From Candidatus Polarisedimenticola svalbardensis (GTDB lineage Bacteria > Acidobacteriota > Polarisedimenticolia > Polarisedimenticolales > Polarisedimenticolaceae), in contig JACXWD010000003.1 in assembly GCA_014764515.1 (NCBI GenBank), forward strand, positions 44,351 to 108,350: a stretch of 64,000 bases of DNA. Reading direction: 5' to 3'. The notes under the pieces are model-generated. The model saw nothing but the letters and a program-made list of their open reading frames with translations. It did no database searches and was not told the DNA's origin. A program made the position numbers and the translations under genes. Below, piece by piece: positions 28,015 to 37,032 of the stretch; position 1 is the stretch's first letter, and each line of letters begins with the position of its first letter.

Positions 28015-30036
28015 ATGGAGATCGATGTTTTGAAGAGGATTGCCTGCGGTTGTTTCCTGGTTGCCCTGCTCCTCGTCCCGGGGCCGTCCTGGTCTCAGGA
28101 ACAGGACCCCGCATCGGTTGTCGAGATTCTGGCGAGGGTGCGGGACGACCTGATCCAACTGCGTCTCGAGCAGGCCCTGGCGTCCCTGGACGGTCTATTT
28201 GAGCGCAGCGATCTCACCCGGCAGGAACGGGCCGACGCCTGGGTCCTGCGATCCAGGGCTCACGTCGCTTTCGGGGATCTGGATGCGGCCATGGAGGATT
28301 ACCGGGAAATCCTCAACCTCCGTCCCGGCTTCCGCCAGGAAAGCAGCCTGGTGACCCCGGAAGCGGAGAAACGGTTCAACAAGCTGCGCGCCGAGATGAT
28401 CAGCACCCTGCGGCTGGATATCCAGCCTGCAGACGCCGTTCTGATCATCGACGGCGAGAAGATCCTGCCATCGGCATCCGGCACCGTGGCGGTGCTGGCC
28501 GGCTCCAGGCGTATCCGACTCGAGAAGCGGGGCTTCGATGCTCTGGATGAGGAACTGGACCTGCCTGCAGGGGTTGAGTTCGGGTTCCAGCGCCAGTTGT
28601 TCCCGAATGCACGGGATGTGGTGATCCGATCCTGGGTGCCCGGTGTCCAGGTGCTCGTGGACGGAGGCGAAGCAGGCGAAACGGCCCGGGCCGGGAACAG
28701 CTCTGAAGGTTATGGCGATTCCCAGGGAGGCGTTCTGGTGATCCAGGATATGTCCCTGGGTGAACATCAGTTCGAATTCCGGATGGACTGTTACCTGACC
28801 CAGAGCCTCAAACGTATGGTCACGGTGGATATCATGGAGCCGACGCCGCTGCTGCTTCCCCGCCTTGAGATGGAGCGGCTGCATGTACCCCTGGTGGCCA
28901 AGGCGGATTTCCCCCAGGCTGAGATCTTCGTTGACGGCGACAAGGTCGGCGACCTGCAGTCCGAACTCCTGTTCCTGTGCCCCGGCGAGCGCGACGTGGA
29001 ATTCAGGGCCGGCGGACGAACGGTGTACGGCAGCCGGGTGAACGCCCGGGACGGCGAACCGGTGGAGATAGCGGCGACCGCCCGGCCGACGGTTATCCTG
29101 GCAGGCGCCGACAGCTGGCCCGCCGCCCTGGAACAGGCAGCTCTGCGTTACAGCCGGGCCGAGATGGAAAGCACACCGCTGGACAGGGGAGTCAACGATC
29201 CGGAGCGATGGGATCCGGACGATTTCCCGGCGGACGTGGACCTGGTGTTCGCAGTTCTGGAAAAGGATGATCTGGGCGTTGGCCGTATGATCATGTACAG
29301 CCCGATCCTGGATTCGTTCCAGGAAATGACTCCGGAACGGGTGGACGCCCTTTCGGCACTCCGGCCGGTCTGGATGGTCCCGGCTCCCGGCGTGAAGCTG
29401 GTGGATGCTCCCGGTGGCGGCGGCATCCTGGTGGCGGCGGTCCGGCCCGGCGGCCCGGCAGGCCGTGCCGGGCTCTCACCTGGCGCACGGTTGCTGGATC
29501 TGGACGGCCAGGCGCCGGCGGCGGTGGTGGATTACGAAGCCGCTCTGGCCGGTACGGCGCCGGGAGAAAGTCGGACCCTCAGGTTCCGAACCGGGGATGG
29601 TGAGGATGATGTCCTCGAAGTGGTTGTTCCCTCCGGCGATTCGCCGTTGGTGGCCGGCTCGGCCATGCGAGGTCAGGCACTGCCGTTGATGGCTGCATGG
29701 GCCCGTGTGGACATGGCGGCCTACCCGGACCGGTCCGTCTCGGCTCAGGCGAACCTGGCCCTGGCCCTGGCCGAAGCAGGGAATTTCAAAGCGGCGGTGG
29801 AAGCCTGGAAACGTGTGCGGTGGACTGACCGCCCGGGTATCGGCGAGGGAACCAGGGCGTACTATCTGGGGAGAGTTCTGGACCGGCTGGGCCGTGAGGA
29901 CGAAGCGGTTCGTGCGTTCCGCCGGGCGGCTTCAACCCATGCCACGGTGTTTACCGACGACGGCCCCGGTGTTGCCCCGGCGGCCAGGGACCATCTGGCG
30001 GATCTGGGAGTCAGCTCGGCCGACCTCCACGAGTAG
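28015..30036 (+). CDS. Secreted TPR + PEGA-like + PDZ-like protein
   Basis: Signal peptide; LDIQPADAVLIIDGEKI, VPGVQVLVDGGEAG; PDZ-like ILVAAVRPGGPAGRAGLSPGARLLDLDGQ; C-terminal TPR. Confidence 0.6.
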   Translation: MEIDVLKRIACGCFLVALLLVPGPSWSQEQDPASVVEILARVRDDLIQLRLEQALASLDGLFERSDLTRQERADAWVLRSRAHVAFGDLDAAMEDYREILNLRPGFRQESSLVTPEAEKRFNKLRAEMISTLRLDIQPADAVLIIDGEKILPSASGTVAVLAGSRRIRLEKRGFDALDEELDLPAGVEFGFQRQLFPNARDVVIRSWVPGVQVLVDGGEAGETARAGNSSEGYGDSQGGVLVIQDMSLGEHQFEFRMDCYLTQSLKRMVTVDIMEPTPLLLPRLEMERLHVPLVAKADFPQAEIFVDGDKVGDLQSELLFLCPGERDVEFRAGGRTVYGSRVNARDGEPVEIAATARPTVILAGADSWPAALEQAALRYSRAEMESTPLDRGVNDPERWDPDDFPADVDLVFAVLEKDDLGVGRMIMYSPILDSFQEMTPERVDALSALRPVWMVPAPGVKLVDAPGGGGILVAAVRPGGPAGRAGLSPGARLLDLDGQAPAAVVDYEAALAGTAPGESRTLRFRTGDGEDDVLEVVVPSGDSPLVAGSAMRGQALPLMAAWARVDMAAYPDRSVSAQANLALALAEAGNFKAAVEAWKRVRWTDRPGIGEGTRAYYLGRVLDRLGREDEAVRAFRRAASTHATVFTDDGPGVAPAARDHLADLGVSSADLHE

Positions 30037-30040
30037 GGTC

Positions 30041-30688
30041 CTACCACTGGGTTACCCCCGGCTGGCCCGCCAGGGTCAGATGCCTCAGGGATTCGCGATT
30101 CTCATGGATCGCCTTGCCCGTCCACATCTCGGTTGTGATCAGCTCTCCAAGCACCAGTCGAAGGTCTTCCTTTCTCCGGGCTTCGATAGCGCTCCCGAAT
30201 TCAGCCAGGGAAGTCTGAACCTGCCCCGAGCTCTGATCGATCATGTTCATGATCCGGGCATCCCGGGCGTCCAGGGCCTCGTCCAGTTGCATACGGTCCA
30301 CCAGGTCGATCTCGGCTGTGAGATCCGGGGGGGAGCCTGTGGAGAGCCGACCACCTGATGACCATGCGATACCGGCTGCCATGCCGGCGGCCAGGAGGAC
30401 GGTTGCCGCGGCGAAGCCTGCTGCAAACATGCGGAAACCGCCTGGGCGACTCCACCATCCGGCGCCGGCGCCCCGGAGGTCCGGTTGACCCAGCAGGACG
30501 ACCCTGGGAGGTTCGGGCACCGCAGGGGACGCCGCCGAAAGGGACTCCCTTGTGCCATCCAGCTCTTCCAGTTCCAGCCGGCAGGGCTCGCAATCCTCAA
30601 GGTGCCGGTCCAGTTCGATCCGGGCCTGTCCCTCGATTTCGCCGTACAGTCTGTCCAGAAGACGATCTCTCCATTCATTGCAAACCAT
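30041..30688 (-). CDS. Anti-sigma factor with zf-HC2 domain
   Basis: LDRHLEDCEPCRLELEEL (HxxxCxxC), single TM; overlaps the ECF sigma stop. Confidence 0.75.
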   Translation of the reverse strand: MVCNEWRDRLLDRLYGEIEGQARIELDRHLEDCEPCRLELEELDGTRESLSAASPAVPEPPRVVLLGQPDLRGAGAGWWSRPGGFRMFAAGFAAATVLLAAGMAAGIAWSSGGRLSTGSPPDLTAEIDLVDRMQLDEALDARDARIMNMIDQSSGQVQTSLAEFGSAIEARRKEDLRLVLGELITTEMWTGKAIHENRESLRHLTLAGQPGVTQW

Positions 30689-31262
30689 CGGTCCCACCTT
30701 CTCGCGCCAGTGCGGTTTTTAAACTTTTGAGGCCGTAGTACATCCTCGATTTCACCGTACTCTCCGGGCAACCCAGCAGTTCGGCGATTTCGCGAAATTT
30801 CAATCCCTGGAACTCCTTGAGGACCAGGACCTCCCGCTGCTCCGGTTGGAGGCGCGTGAGCGCCCGGCGGACGACTGCTCTGCGATCGCTCTCCACCAGC
30901 AGGCTGTCCGGAGTGACCGGCCTGCCCTCCACAACCGTTGGAGCCCTCTCTTCGCGATCTTTTCCACCGTCCACCACTACGGCGGCCCACCGCCCCTTCT
31001 TCCGCATGTGATCACGGGTCAGGTTCAGGGCGATCTGGTACATCCAGGTTGAGAACTTGCCGCCTGGATGGAACAGCTTCGCCTTGGAGAGGATCCGCAG
31101 GAAGGTCTCCTGACAGATGTCCTGTGCTTCCTCTCGACGGGGAAGCATGCGGTACACGAAGCGAAACAGCGGCCGCTCCCACCGCTGTACCAGCAGGCCC
31201 AGGCTGCCGGTGTCTCCCTTCTGGATTGAAGCCAGAAGCTCTTCGTCCGCTGGAATGTCCAA
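30675..31262 (-). CDS. ECF RNA polymerase sigma factor
   Basis: AQDICQETFLRILSKA; LQPEQREVLVLKEFQGLKFREIAELLGCPESTVKSRMYYGLKSLK. Confidence 0.92.
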   Translation of the reverse strand: MDIPADEELLASIQKGDTGSLGLLVQRWERPLFRFVYRMLPRREEAQDICQETFLRILSKAKLFHPGGKFSTWMYQIALNLTRDHMRKKGRWAAVVVDGGKDREERAPTVVEGRPVTPDSLLVESDRRAVVRRALTRLQPEQREVLVLKEFQGLKFREIAELLGCPESTVKSRMYYGLKSLKTALAREGGTDGLQ

Positions 31263-31377
31263 GTCGGAGACCCTCCGGTCGGTAAGCGTTCCGTTCTCAA
31301 TGATCTCACCAGATTAAACGCCTCGCCCACCTGTTTGGACGAACCTCCCTCGCATGGAACTTCCGCATGAGAGTGGG

Positions 31378-31537
31378 TGACAAATGTTGTCAGTGTCTCC
31401 GATGCAGACGCCGAATATTGTCATTTTTTCACGTTCTGGCACTGCCTTTATTACGGATTTTTAGGATTTCTTTCAATTCTATGGCCGATATCGATCCGGG
31501 AATCAACACATTACAAAATAGTAAAATGCATATGCAT
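31378..31537. promoter_or_regulatory. AT-rich intergenic region with palindromes between ECF sigma and the signalling operon
   Basis: TGACAA-ATG-TTGTCA (31378-31392) and ATGCATATGCAT (31526-31537) in an AT-rich stretch of a GC-rich window. Confidence 0.5.
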
Positions 31538-31614
31538 AAATTGGTAAGCATATTGCTCAATTAGGATTCGTCGCAACGACGGGTGCCGGCCAAGCGGCAC
31601 AGCGGGGAGAACGA

Positions 31615-32934
31615 GTGGTGCCAGCGAGTTTGCCTAACGCCCGGATCGGTGAGGAAACAGCTTGCCGCCTTCTGGACGCTGAAGAGGAAATTCGCAGCCT
31701 GTGCGGCGAAGTCCTGGAGCGCTACGAGGAAACGACTCTGGTTTACCGTCTGGTGAACAAGCTCGGTAGTGTCCTGGGAGAAGAAGCTATCGCCGGAACC
31801 GTTCTCGAAGATGCGGCCCGGGTTCTGGGCGCCGACTCCGCAGAGATCTGGTTACAAGGGGAAGACCACCTGGAACTGGTGGCAGCCGTGCCGTCATTTC
31901 CGGCCCGGCCCGTGGTGGAGCGCCCCGGACCCTGCAAGGCGGTACTGGAAGGTCGTCCCTGGATCCAGGAGTCGGCGGAAGGGATGGCGCCGGAAATCGC
32001 CGTGCCGATCCCCGGCAGCACAGGTGAACCGATCGGTGCCATGGTTTTGATCGGCCGAGCCGACAAGCGCAACTATCGCACCGGAGAAATGAAACTCCTG
32101 ACAGCTCTGGCCACCATGCTTTCGGCCTTTATACGGAACCATCGCCTGGCCGCAAAGGCCCGGCTGGCCGATTCAAGGGCTCGGGAACAGGAAATCGCCC
32201 GCCAGGTCTATCTCGGGCTTCTTCCTGAGCGGGATCCGGAATTCGAAGGTCTGGCTATTTCCGGAGCGTGTATTTCCGCCGACACCGTAGGTGGAGACTA
32301 TTACGGCTACCACCCACTGCCCGACGGTGGCCTGGGAGTTGCCATGGCCGACGTCACCGGGCATGGGATCGGCGCCGCCATGTACATGGCCGCCGCCAAA
32401 GGTGTCTTCCAGGCCGAGTCCAGGCGGGTGATCTCACCTTCGGACCTGCTTCGAAGGGCGAACGAAGCTCTGGAGTCGGATTTTTCCAGATCGGATATGT
32501 TCGCAACCGCCTTTTTTGCTCATTTCAAGCCGGGCAGCGATCGATTCGAATACGCTCTTGGCGGGCACAATCCTCCGATCCTGATCCGGACCTCCGGCCG
32601 TGTGGAGATGCTGGACCGGGGCGGCATCGCCCTGGGCATCCTGCCTGATGTGCAGTACGAAGAGACCAGTTGCCGTGTCGAAGCCGGCGACACCCTGGTT
32701 GTGTATACCGACGGTCTTCCGGAAGCCAGGGATGAAGACAGGACTTTCTACGGTCTGGATCGGTTGAAGCGCCTTTCCGTTCTGCACCGCACGGCGGATG
32801 CCGATGAACTCCGGGACCGGATCCTGGACGACCTCATGGCGCATACCGGCGGCAGGTCTCCTTCGGATGACGTCACCCTCATCGTAATCAGGTTCACAGG
32901 CGGACCGGCCCCGAAAGGCGGGACGGATGCCTGA
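31615..32934 (+). CDS. GAF domain + PP2C/SpoIIE-type serine phosphatase
   Basis: VGGDYYGYHPLPDGGLGVAMADVTGHGIGAAMYMA; GGHNPPILIR; VVYTDGLPEARD; SDDVTLIVIRF. Confidence 0.9.
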   Translation: MVPASLPNARIGEETACRLLDAEEEIRSLCGEVLERYEETTLVYRLVNKLGSVLGEEAIAGTVLEDAARVLGADSAEIWLQGEDHLELVAAVPSFPARPVVERPGPCKAVLEGRPWIQESAEGMAPEIAVPIPGSTGEPIGAMVLIGRADKRNYRTGEMKLLTALATMLSAFIRNHRLAAKARLADSRAREQEIARQVYLGLLPERDPEFEGLAISGACISADTVGGDYYGYHPLPDGGLGVAMADVTGHGIGAAMYMAAAKGVFQAESRRVISPSDLLRRANEALESDFSRSDMFATAFFAHFKPGSDRFEYALGGHNPPILIRTSGRVEMLDRGGIALGILPDVQYEETSCRVEAGDTLVVYTDGLPEARDEDRTFYGLDRLKRLSVLHRTADADELRDRILDDLMAHTGGRSPSDDVTLIVIRFTGGPAPKGGTDA

Positions 32935-33304
32935 ACTTCAAACCATCATGATCGTCGATGACGACGCTTTCGTGCGCAGGCCGCTGGAATACATTCTGAA
33001 AGCGGAGGGCTTCCGGCCGATCCTCGCCGGCGACGGTGAAGAATGCCTGAGGCTGGTCGCCGAAGATCGTCCCGATCTGATTTTCCTCGATGTGATGATG
33101 CCCGGTCGCGACGGGTTCGGCGTGTGTCACGCCCTGAAAAGCGATCCGGTCTATTCCGATATTCCGATCATCCTGCTCTCGGCCAGGGGGCAGGAACATG
33201 ACGAAGCAAAAGGTCTGGCCATGGGTGCGGAAGAGTTCATGACCAAACCGTATTCACCATCCGAATTGATTCGCCGGGTACGGCAGATCCTTGAAAGCCG
33301 CTGA
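32927..33304 (+). CDS. Single-domain response regulator (CheY-like)
   Basis: MIVDDDAFVRRPLEYIL; FLDVMMPGRDG; MTKPYSPSELI. Confidence 0.93.
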   Translation: MPELQTIMIVDDDAFVRRPLEYILKAEGFRPILAGDGEECLRLVAEDRPDLIFLDVMMPGRDGFGVCHALKSDPVYSDIPIILLSARGQEHDEAKGLAMGAEEFMTKPYSPSELIRRVRQILESR

Positions 33305-33321
33305 GCGGAGGGGGAAGAGAC

Positions 33322-33525
33322 ATGGCGATGGAAGCAATGAAGCTGGATGCAACGAATCAGGCACGCTTGCTGACGCAGCAGGAATTGCATCTGAAGATCG
33401 AGAACGTGACCGAAGAAGTGCTTCGGGATGCCGCATCGCCGGCACCCGACGAGCCGATGTGCCCGCGCATAATCTCGGCAGCGGACCTTGTCCGGCGGAT
33501 GAAGCCGTTCATGGTCTACAACTGA
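33322..33525 (+). CDS. Small hypothetical protein (67 aa)
   Basis: Own ATG with RBS-like GGAGGGGGAAG; fits an 18-nt gap downstream of CheY and a 13-nt gap upstream of the next gene. Confidence 0.55.
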   Translation: MAMEAMKLDATNQARLLTQQELHLKIENVTEEVLRDAASPAPDEPMCPRIISAADLVRRMKPFMVYN

Positions 33526-33538
33526 CCGGAGCAGACTG

Positions 33539-35656
33539 TTGGCCCAATGGAATCATCAGGACAAGACGCTGTACGCCAAACTGGTGTACTACGGGCCTGC
33601 GTTCGGCGGTAAAACCACGAACCTGGAGGCGATCCACGAGATCACGGACCATGATTCCACCGGATCGCTGCTCTCGGTGCGAACCGCCCAGGACCGCACG
33701 CTGTTCTTTGACCTGCTGCCGTTCGAACTCGGCCATATCCACGGCTACAAGGTAGCGCTGAAACTGTATACGGTTCCCGGCCAGGTTCAGTACAACGCCA
33801 CCAGGAAGGTGGTGCTCAGCGGAGCGGACGCCGTCGTGTTCGTCGCCGATTCCACCCGCACCCGGGTCAAGGACAATCGTGACAGTTTGAAGGATCTGGC
33901 GGCCAATATGGAAGCCAACAAGCTCAATCCTGCGCATGTGCCGGTACTGATCCAGTACAACAAGCAGGATGTGCAGAATGCCATGACCGCCGACGAGATG
34001 GAGCAAGCCTACGGCGTCCGGCCCGGGAAAGGGTTCCCCGCCGTTGCGACCCGGGGTGACGGGGTCATGGAAACCTTCCTGGCCGCAACGAAGGTGATGT
34101 TGCGACGCCTGGTCGAGAAGGCCGACAGCAAAACCAGGGAGTCGATCGACAGCGACAGCCTGGCCTCCCAGGTAGACAAGGCGTTCGAGCCCTATCTCTC
34201 ACGGGCCAAAGCGGTGCAATCCCTGCCTTCCATGCCCGCAACTTCCGGTGCCGAGAGTGCCGGCGCCGTGGTGATAGCCGACGGCGATCTCATGGAGCGG
34301 GCCGTGCAATCCAGCGTAGCCCTCGGTGAGCAGCTGGCGACGGAGCGGCAGCGCACAACCCGGATGGAACGCGAGTCCCGGACCTACCGGCAGCTGGGAG
34401 AGTTGCTGCGACAGACCGGCGCGACCTTCGACTATCGCGGGATCGTCGATCAGACCTTGTCCATGGCATCGGAAGTGGTAGGGGCGGCGGTCATCTCCCT
34501 TGTCAAGGGCGGCACCGATGAAGACCGCGCTGTTGCGGTGCACCAGGTCTGGGGCTCTGCCAGCGACCCGTTGTCCCTGACAGTGCCCGGGCGCCATATG
34601 CTGGCCCGTCTCGTCGCCGGCAAGGCTCCAATGGTTTTCAATGACCTCTCGGATGAGGAATGCGAATCGATCCCCCCCGGGATCCGTGAGCAGTTTCGGG
34701 CCATCGCCGGATTCCCGGTGGACCCGGTTCGGGGCACCACCCTGGTGGCCTACGCCCCCGGTCCGGACGGCAGGTTCGGCGAGGAAGACATCCGATTTCT
34801 TTCAACCGCCGCGGCTCATCTGGCCGTCGGCCTTGAAAAAGCAAGGCTATACCAGGAGCTCAGCTCGACCCGGGACCGGCTGGAAGTGCTGGTCCAGGAA
34901 CGCACCGAGGAATTGCGCCTGGCTTACGAGGAGATCCGGAGCCGGGAGCAGATGAAGGACCGCTTCCTCTCCAATCTGTCCCATGAAATGCGCACGCCTC
35001 TGACCACGGTAACCAGCGCCGCCACCTTCCTGAGAGATTACGAATCCAGCGCCGAGGCCCGCCGGGAGATGGCCGATGCCGTTCTGGACGCCTGCGGTCT
35101 CCTGAACAGGCATCTTGAAAATCTTTTCCGGGCTGTACAGCTCCAGTCCGCAGGGGACACCCTGGACCTGGACGACACCACCCCTGAAAACCTGCTTTCG
35201 GAGGCTGTCGGGCTCGCCGGGACGCCGGATCTCTTGGTGACAATCGATGAAGGCGTACAGCAGCTGAGAGTCGATCCGCGGCGGTTGAGCCGCGCGTTGG
35301 CCAACCTTCTGGAGAATGCGAAAAAATTCGGAAATTCCGAGGACAAGGTTGAGTTGAATTTGGAATTTTGCGGCGGGCCGACGCCGTCGATAGTCGTTTC
35401 GGTTCTGGATCGCAACGACCCGATCCCGGACGAAGACAGGGAACGTATCTTCCTGCCCTTCGAACAGGGCGGAGACCCATTGACCGGGAAGCCGGCCGGT
35501 ATCGGCCTGGGCCTTTATGAAAGCAGGGAGATCGCCGAACTCCATGGTGGAAGTCTGCAATACCGTGAGCGGAACGGCGGAGGCAACGAGTTTCGCCTGG
35601 TGTTCCCGGTCGTTGCCCGGATGGTGGAGGAGCGGACGGAGGTGGCAGGTGCCTGA
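33539..35656 (+). CDS. MglA-type small GTPase - GAF - histidine kinase fusion
   Basis: MglA motifs YYGPAFGGKTTNLEAI, DRTLFFDLLPFELG, LYTVPGQVQYNATRKVVLSGADAVVFVADS, IQYNKQD; GAF; HisKA FLSNLSHEMRTPLTTV; ATPase ALANLLENAKKFG, GIGLGLYESREI; TTG start. Confidence 0.88.
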   Translation: MAQWNHQDKTLYAKLVYYGPAFGGKTTNLEAIHEITDHDSTGSLLSVRTAQDRTLFFDLLPFELGHIHGYKVALKLYTVPGQVQYNATRKVVLSGADAVVFVADSTRTRVKDNRDSLKDLAANMEANKLNPAHVPVLIQYNKQDVQNAMTADEMEQAYGVRPGKGFPAVATRGDGVMETFLAATKVMLRRLVEKADSKTRESIDSDSLASQVDKAFEPYLSRAKAVQSLPSMPATSGAESAGAVVIADGDLMERAVQSSVALGEQLATERQRTTRMERESRTYRQLGELLRQTGATFDYRGIVDQTLSMASEVVGAAVISLVKGGTDEDRAVAVHQVWGSASDPLSLTVPGRHMLARLVAGKAPMVFNDLSDEECESIPPGIREQFRAIAGFPVDPVRGTTLVAYAPGPDGRFGEEDIRFLSTAAAHLAVGLEKARLYQELSSTRDRLEVLVQERTEELRLAYEEIRSREQMKDRFLSNLSHEMRTPLTTVTSAATFLRDYESSAEARREMADAVLDACGLLNRHLENLFRAVQLQSAGDTLDLDDTTPENLLSEAVGLAGTPDLLVTIDEGVQQLRVDPRRLSRALANLLENAKKFGNSEDKVELNLEFCGGPTPSIVVSVLDRNDPIPDEDRERIFLPFEQGGDPLTGKPAGIGLGLYESREIAELHGGSLQYRERNGGGNEFRLVFPVVARMVEERTEVAGA

Positions 35657-36107
35657 TCACCCCGCAGTTGAAACCAGGATGATCCCCAGTGATCCGTCCC
35701 TGTTCAAGGAAATCCGGGACTGGCTCGCCGGAGTTGCCCGGAAAGAAGGGTTCGACGAGCGGGAGACCCTGGAACTTAGCGTGGCCGTCAACGAAGCGTG
35801 TGCCAACATCCACCGCCACGCCTATTCCGGCCGTGACGACGGGGAGATCCGGTTCCAGCTGGAGATCCGGGAGGCGATGTTCAATATCAGGATCCGGGAT
35901 TACGGCAAGCGGTTCCTTCCCGAGGCGTGCCGGACTCCGGACCTCGAAAATCCGTCCGAGGGCGGATACGGAGTGTTCCTGATCCATGAACTGATGGATG
36001 AGGTCGAGTACATACGAAAAGAAGCCGGCACCGAATTACGAATGACGAAATGTCGACAGGCCGGGTCTTCGGTCGAGAAAGGTCATGGTCATGTCGGACA
36101 GACCTGA
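35649..36107 (+). CDS. RsbW/SpoIIAB-like anti-sigma factor serine kinase (HATPase)
   Basis: ETLELSVAVNEACANIHRHAY N-box; VRIRDYGK-like NIRIRDYGKRF; EGGYGVFLIHELMDEVEY G-box; start overlaps upstream stop. Confidence 0.87.
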   Translation: MPDHPAVETRMIPSDPSLFKEIRDWLAGVARKEGFDERETLELSVAVNEACANIHRHAYSGRDDGEIRFQLEIREAMFNIRIRDYGKRFLPEACRTPDLENPSEGGYGVFLIHELMDEVEYIRKEAGTELRMTKCRQAGSSVEKGHGHVGQT

Positions 36108-37032
36108 AACCGGCGCCGGAAAGCCGATGGAATCACACTCCATCCAGGACCTGGAGGAACTGTGCAAGGTGCATTCCATCAGCCTGGAACTGATCCGGCG
36201 CAGCCATAACCTGGACGACCTGCTGGATGTGGTTCTGGACGAGCTTGAAAACCGTCTTGCGGAAATCCCGGGACACGCCCTTGGGAATCGTGGTGAATCG
36301 ATGGGGGACGTCCATGACACCGCCCGGCTGAAAGCGCTGGTGACTTTTACCAGCCAGGCGGCGGAGCTGAAGGTGAAGGCGGAATTCAACCGCGAACTGC
36401 AGTCGGCCCTTGATGCCGCCGAGGCGGACCGTGAGCGGCTGGACGGGGTGATGGCCTCCATCGCGGCGGGGATCGCCATCCTGGACCGGGACGGCAAAAT
36501 CGTCAGCGTCAACAACGCCATGGCCGGACTGGTCGGCCGGGATATCGAGAGCCTGGAAGGTGACACCGTGGACTCATGGGTCGGCAAGGTTGAGGCCGGT
36601 GGTGATGGTGAGATCCAGACCCGTGTGCCTGGGGAAGGCTTGCGGGTCAGGCTGATATCCAGAAGGAATCTGAAAGGTACTGCCGGGGGCGAAGTGCTCA
36701 TGATGAACGACATAACCGAAAGGGATCGAATAGTGCAGGAAAGACATTACAAGGAAAAAATGCATGGCCTCATGCAGACCATCGGCATGCTGACCCACCA
36801 GATCAACAACCCCCTGACGTCACTGTTGGGCAGGGCCCAGATCCTGCGGATGAAATCCGAGGGTAACGAAGACGTCCTCAAGGCGGCCGGGGTAATCGAG
36901 GAATCGGCCCGCCGCATTGCCGGGCTGATCCAGGATCTCTCCGAACTGGTCAAGATCGGTGATCGCGAGGAGCTGGAGGACATGATCGACCGGGGCCTGG
37001 AGCCCGGGCAGATAGACCGGAGGAAGCCATGA
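36085..37032 (+). CDS. PAS + HisKA/DHp protein lacking an HATPase domain
   Basis: PAS: MASIAAGIAILDRDGKIVSVNNAMAGLVGRD; H-box-like MLTHQINNPLTSLLGRAQIL; ORF ends shortly after the DHp helices. Confidence 0.75.
   Translation: MVMSDRPETGAGKPMESHSIQDLEELCKVHSISLELIRRSHNLDDLLDVVLDELENRLAEIPGHALGNRGESMGDVHDTARLKALVTFTSQAAELKVKAEFNRELQSALDAAEADRERLDGVMASIAAGIAILDRDGKIVSVNNAMAGLVGRDIESLEGDTVDSWVGKVEAGGDGEIQTRVPGEGLRVRLISRRNLKGTAGGEVLMMNDITERDRIVQERHYKEKMHGLMQTIGMLTHQINNPLTSLLGRAQILRMKSEGNEDVLKAAGVIEESARRIAGLIQDLSELVKIGDREELEDMIDRGLEPGQIDRRKP

Noticed and set aside
31427-31450. Sigma-54-like TGGCAC element upstream of the PP2C gene
   Set aside because: TGGCAC is present but the -12 TTGC element is absent at the required spacing
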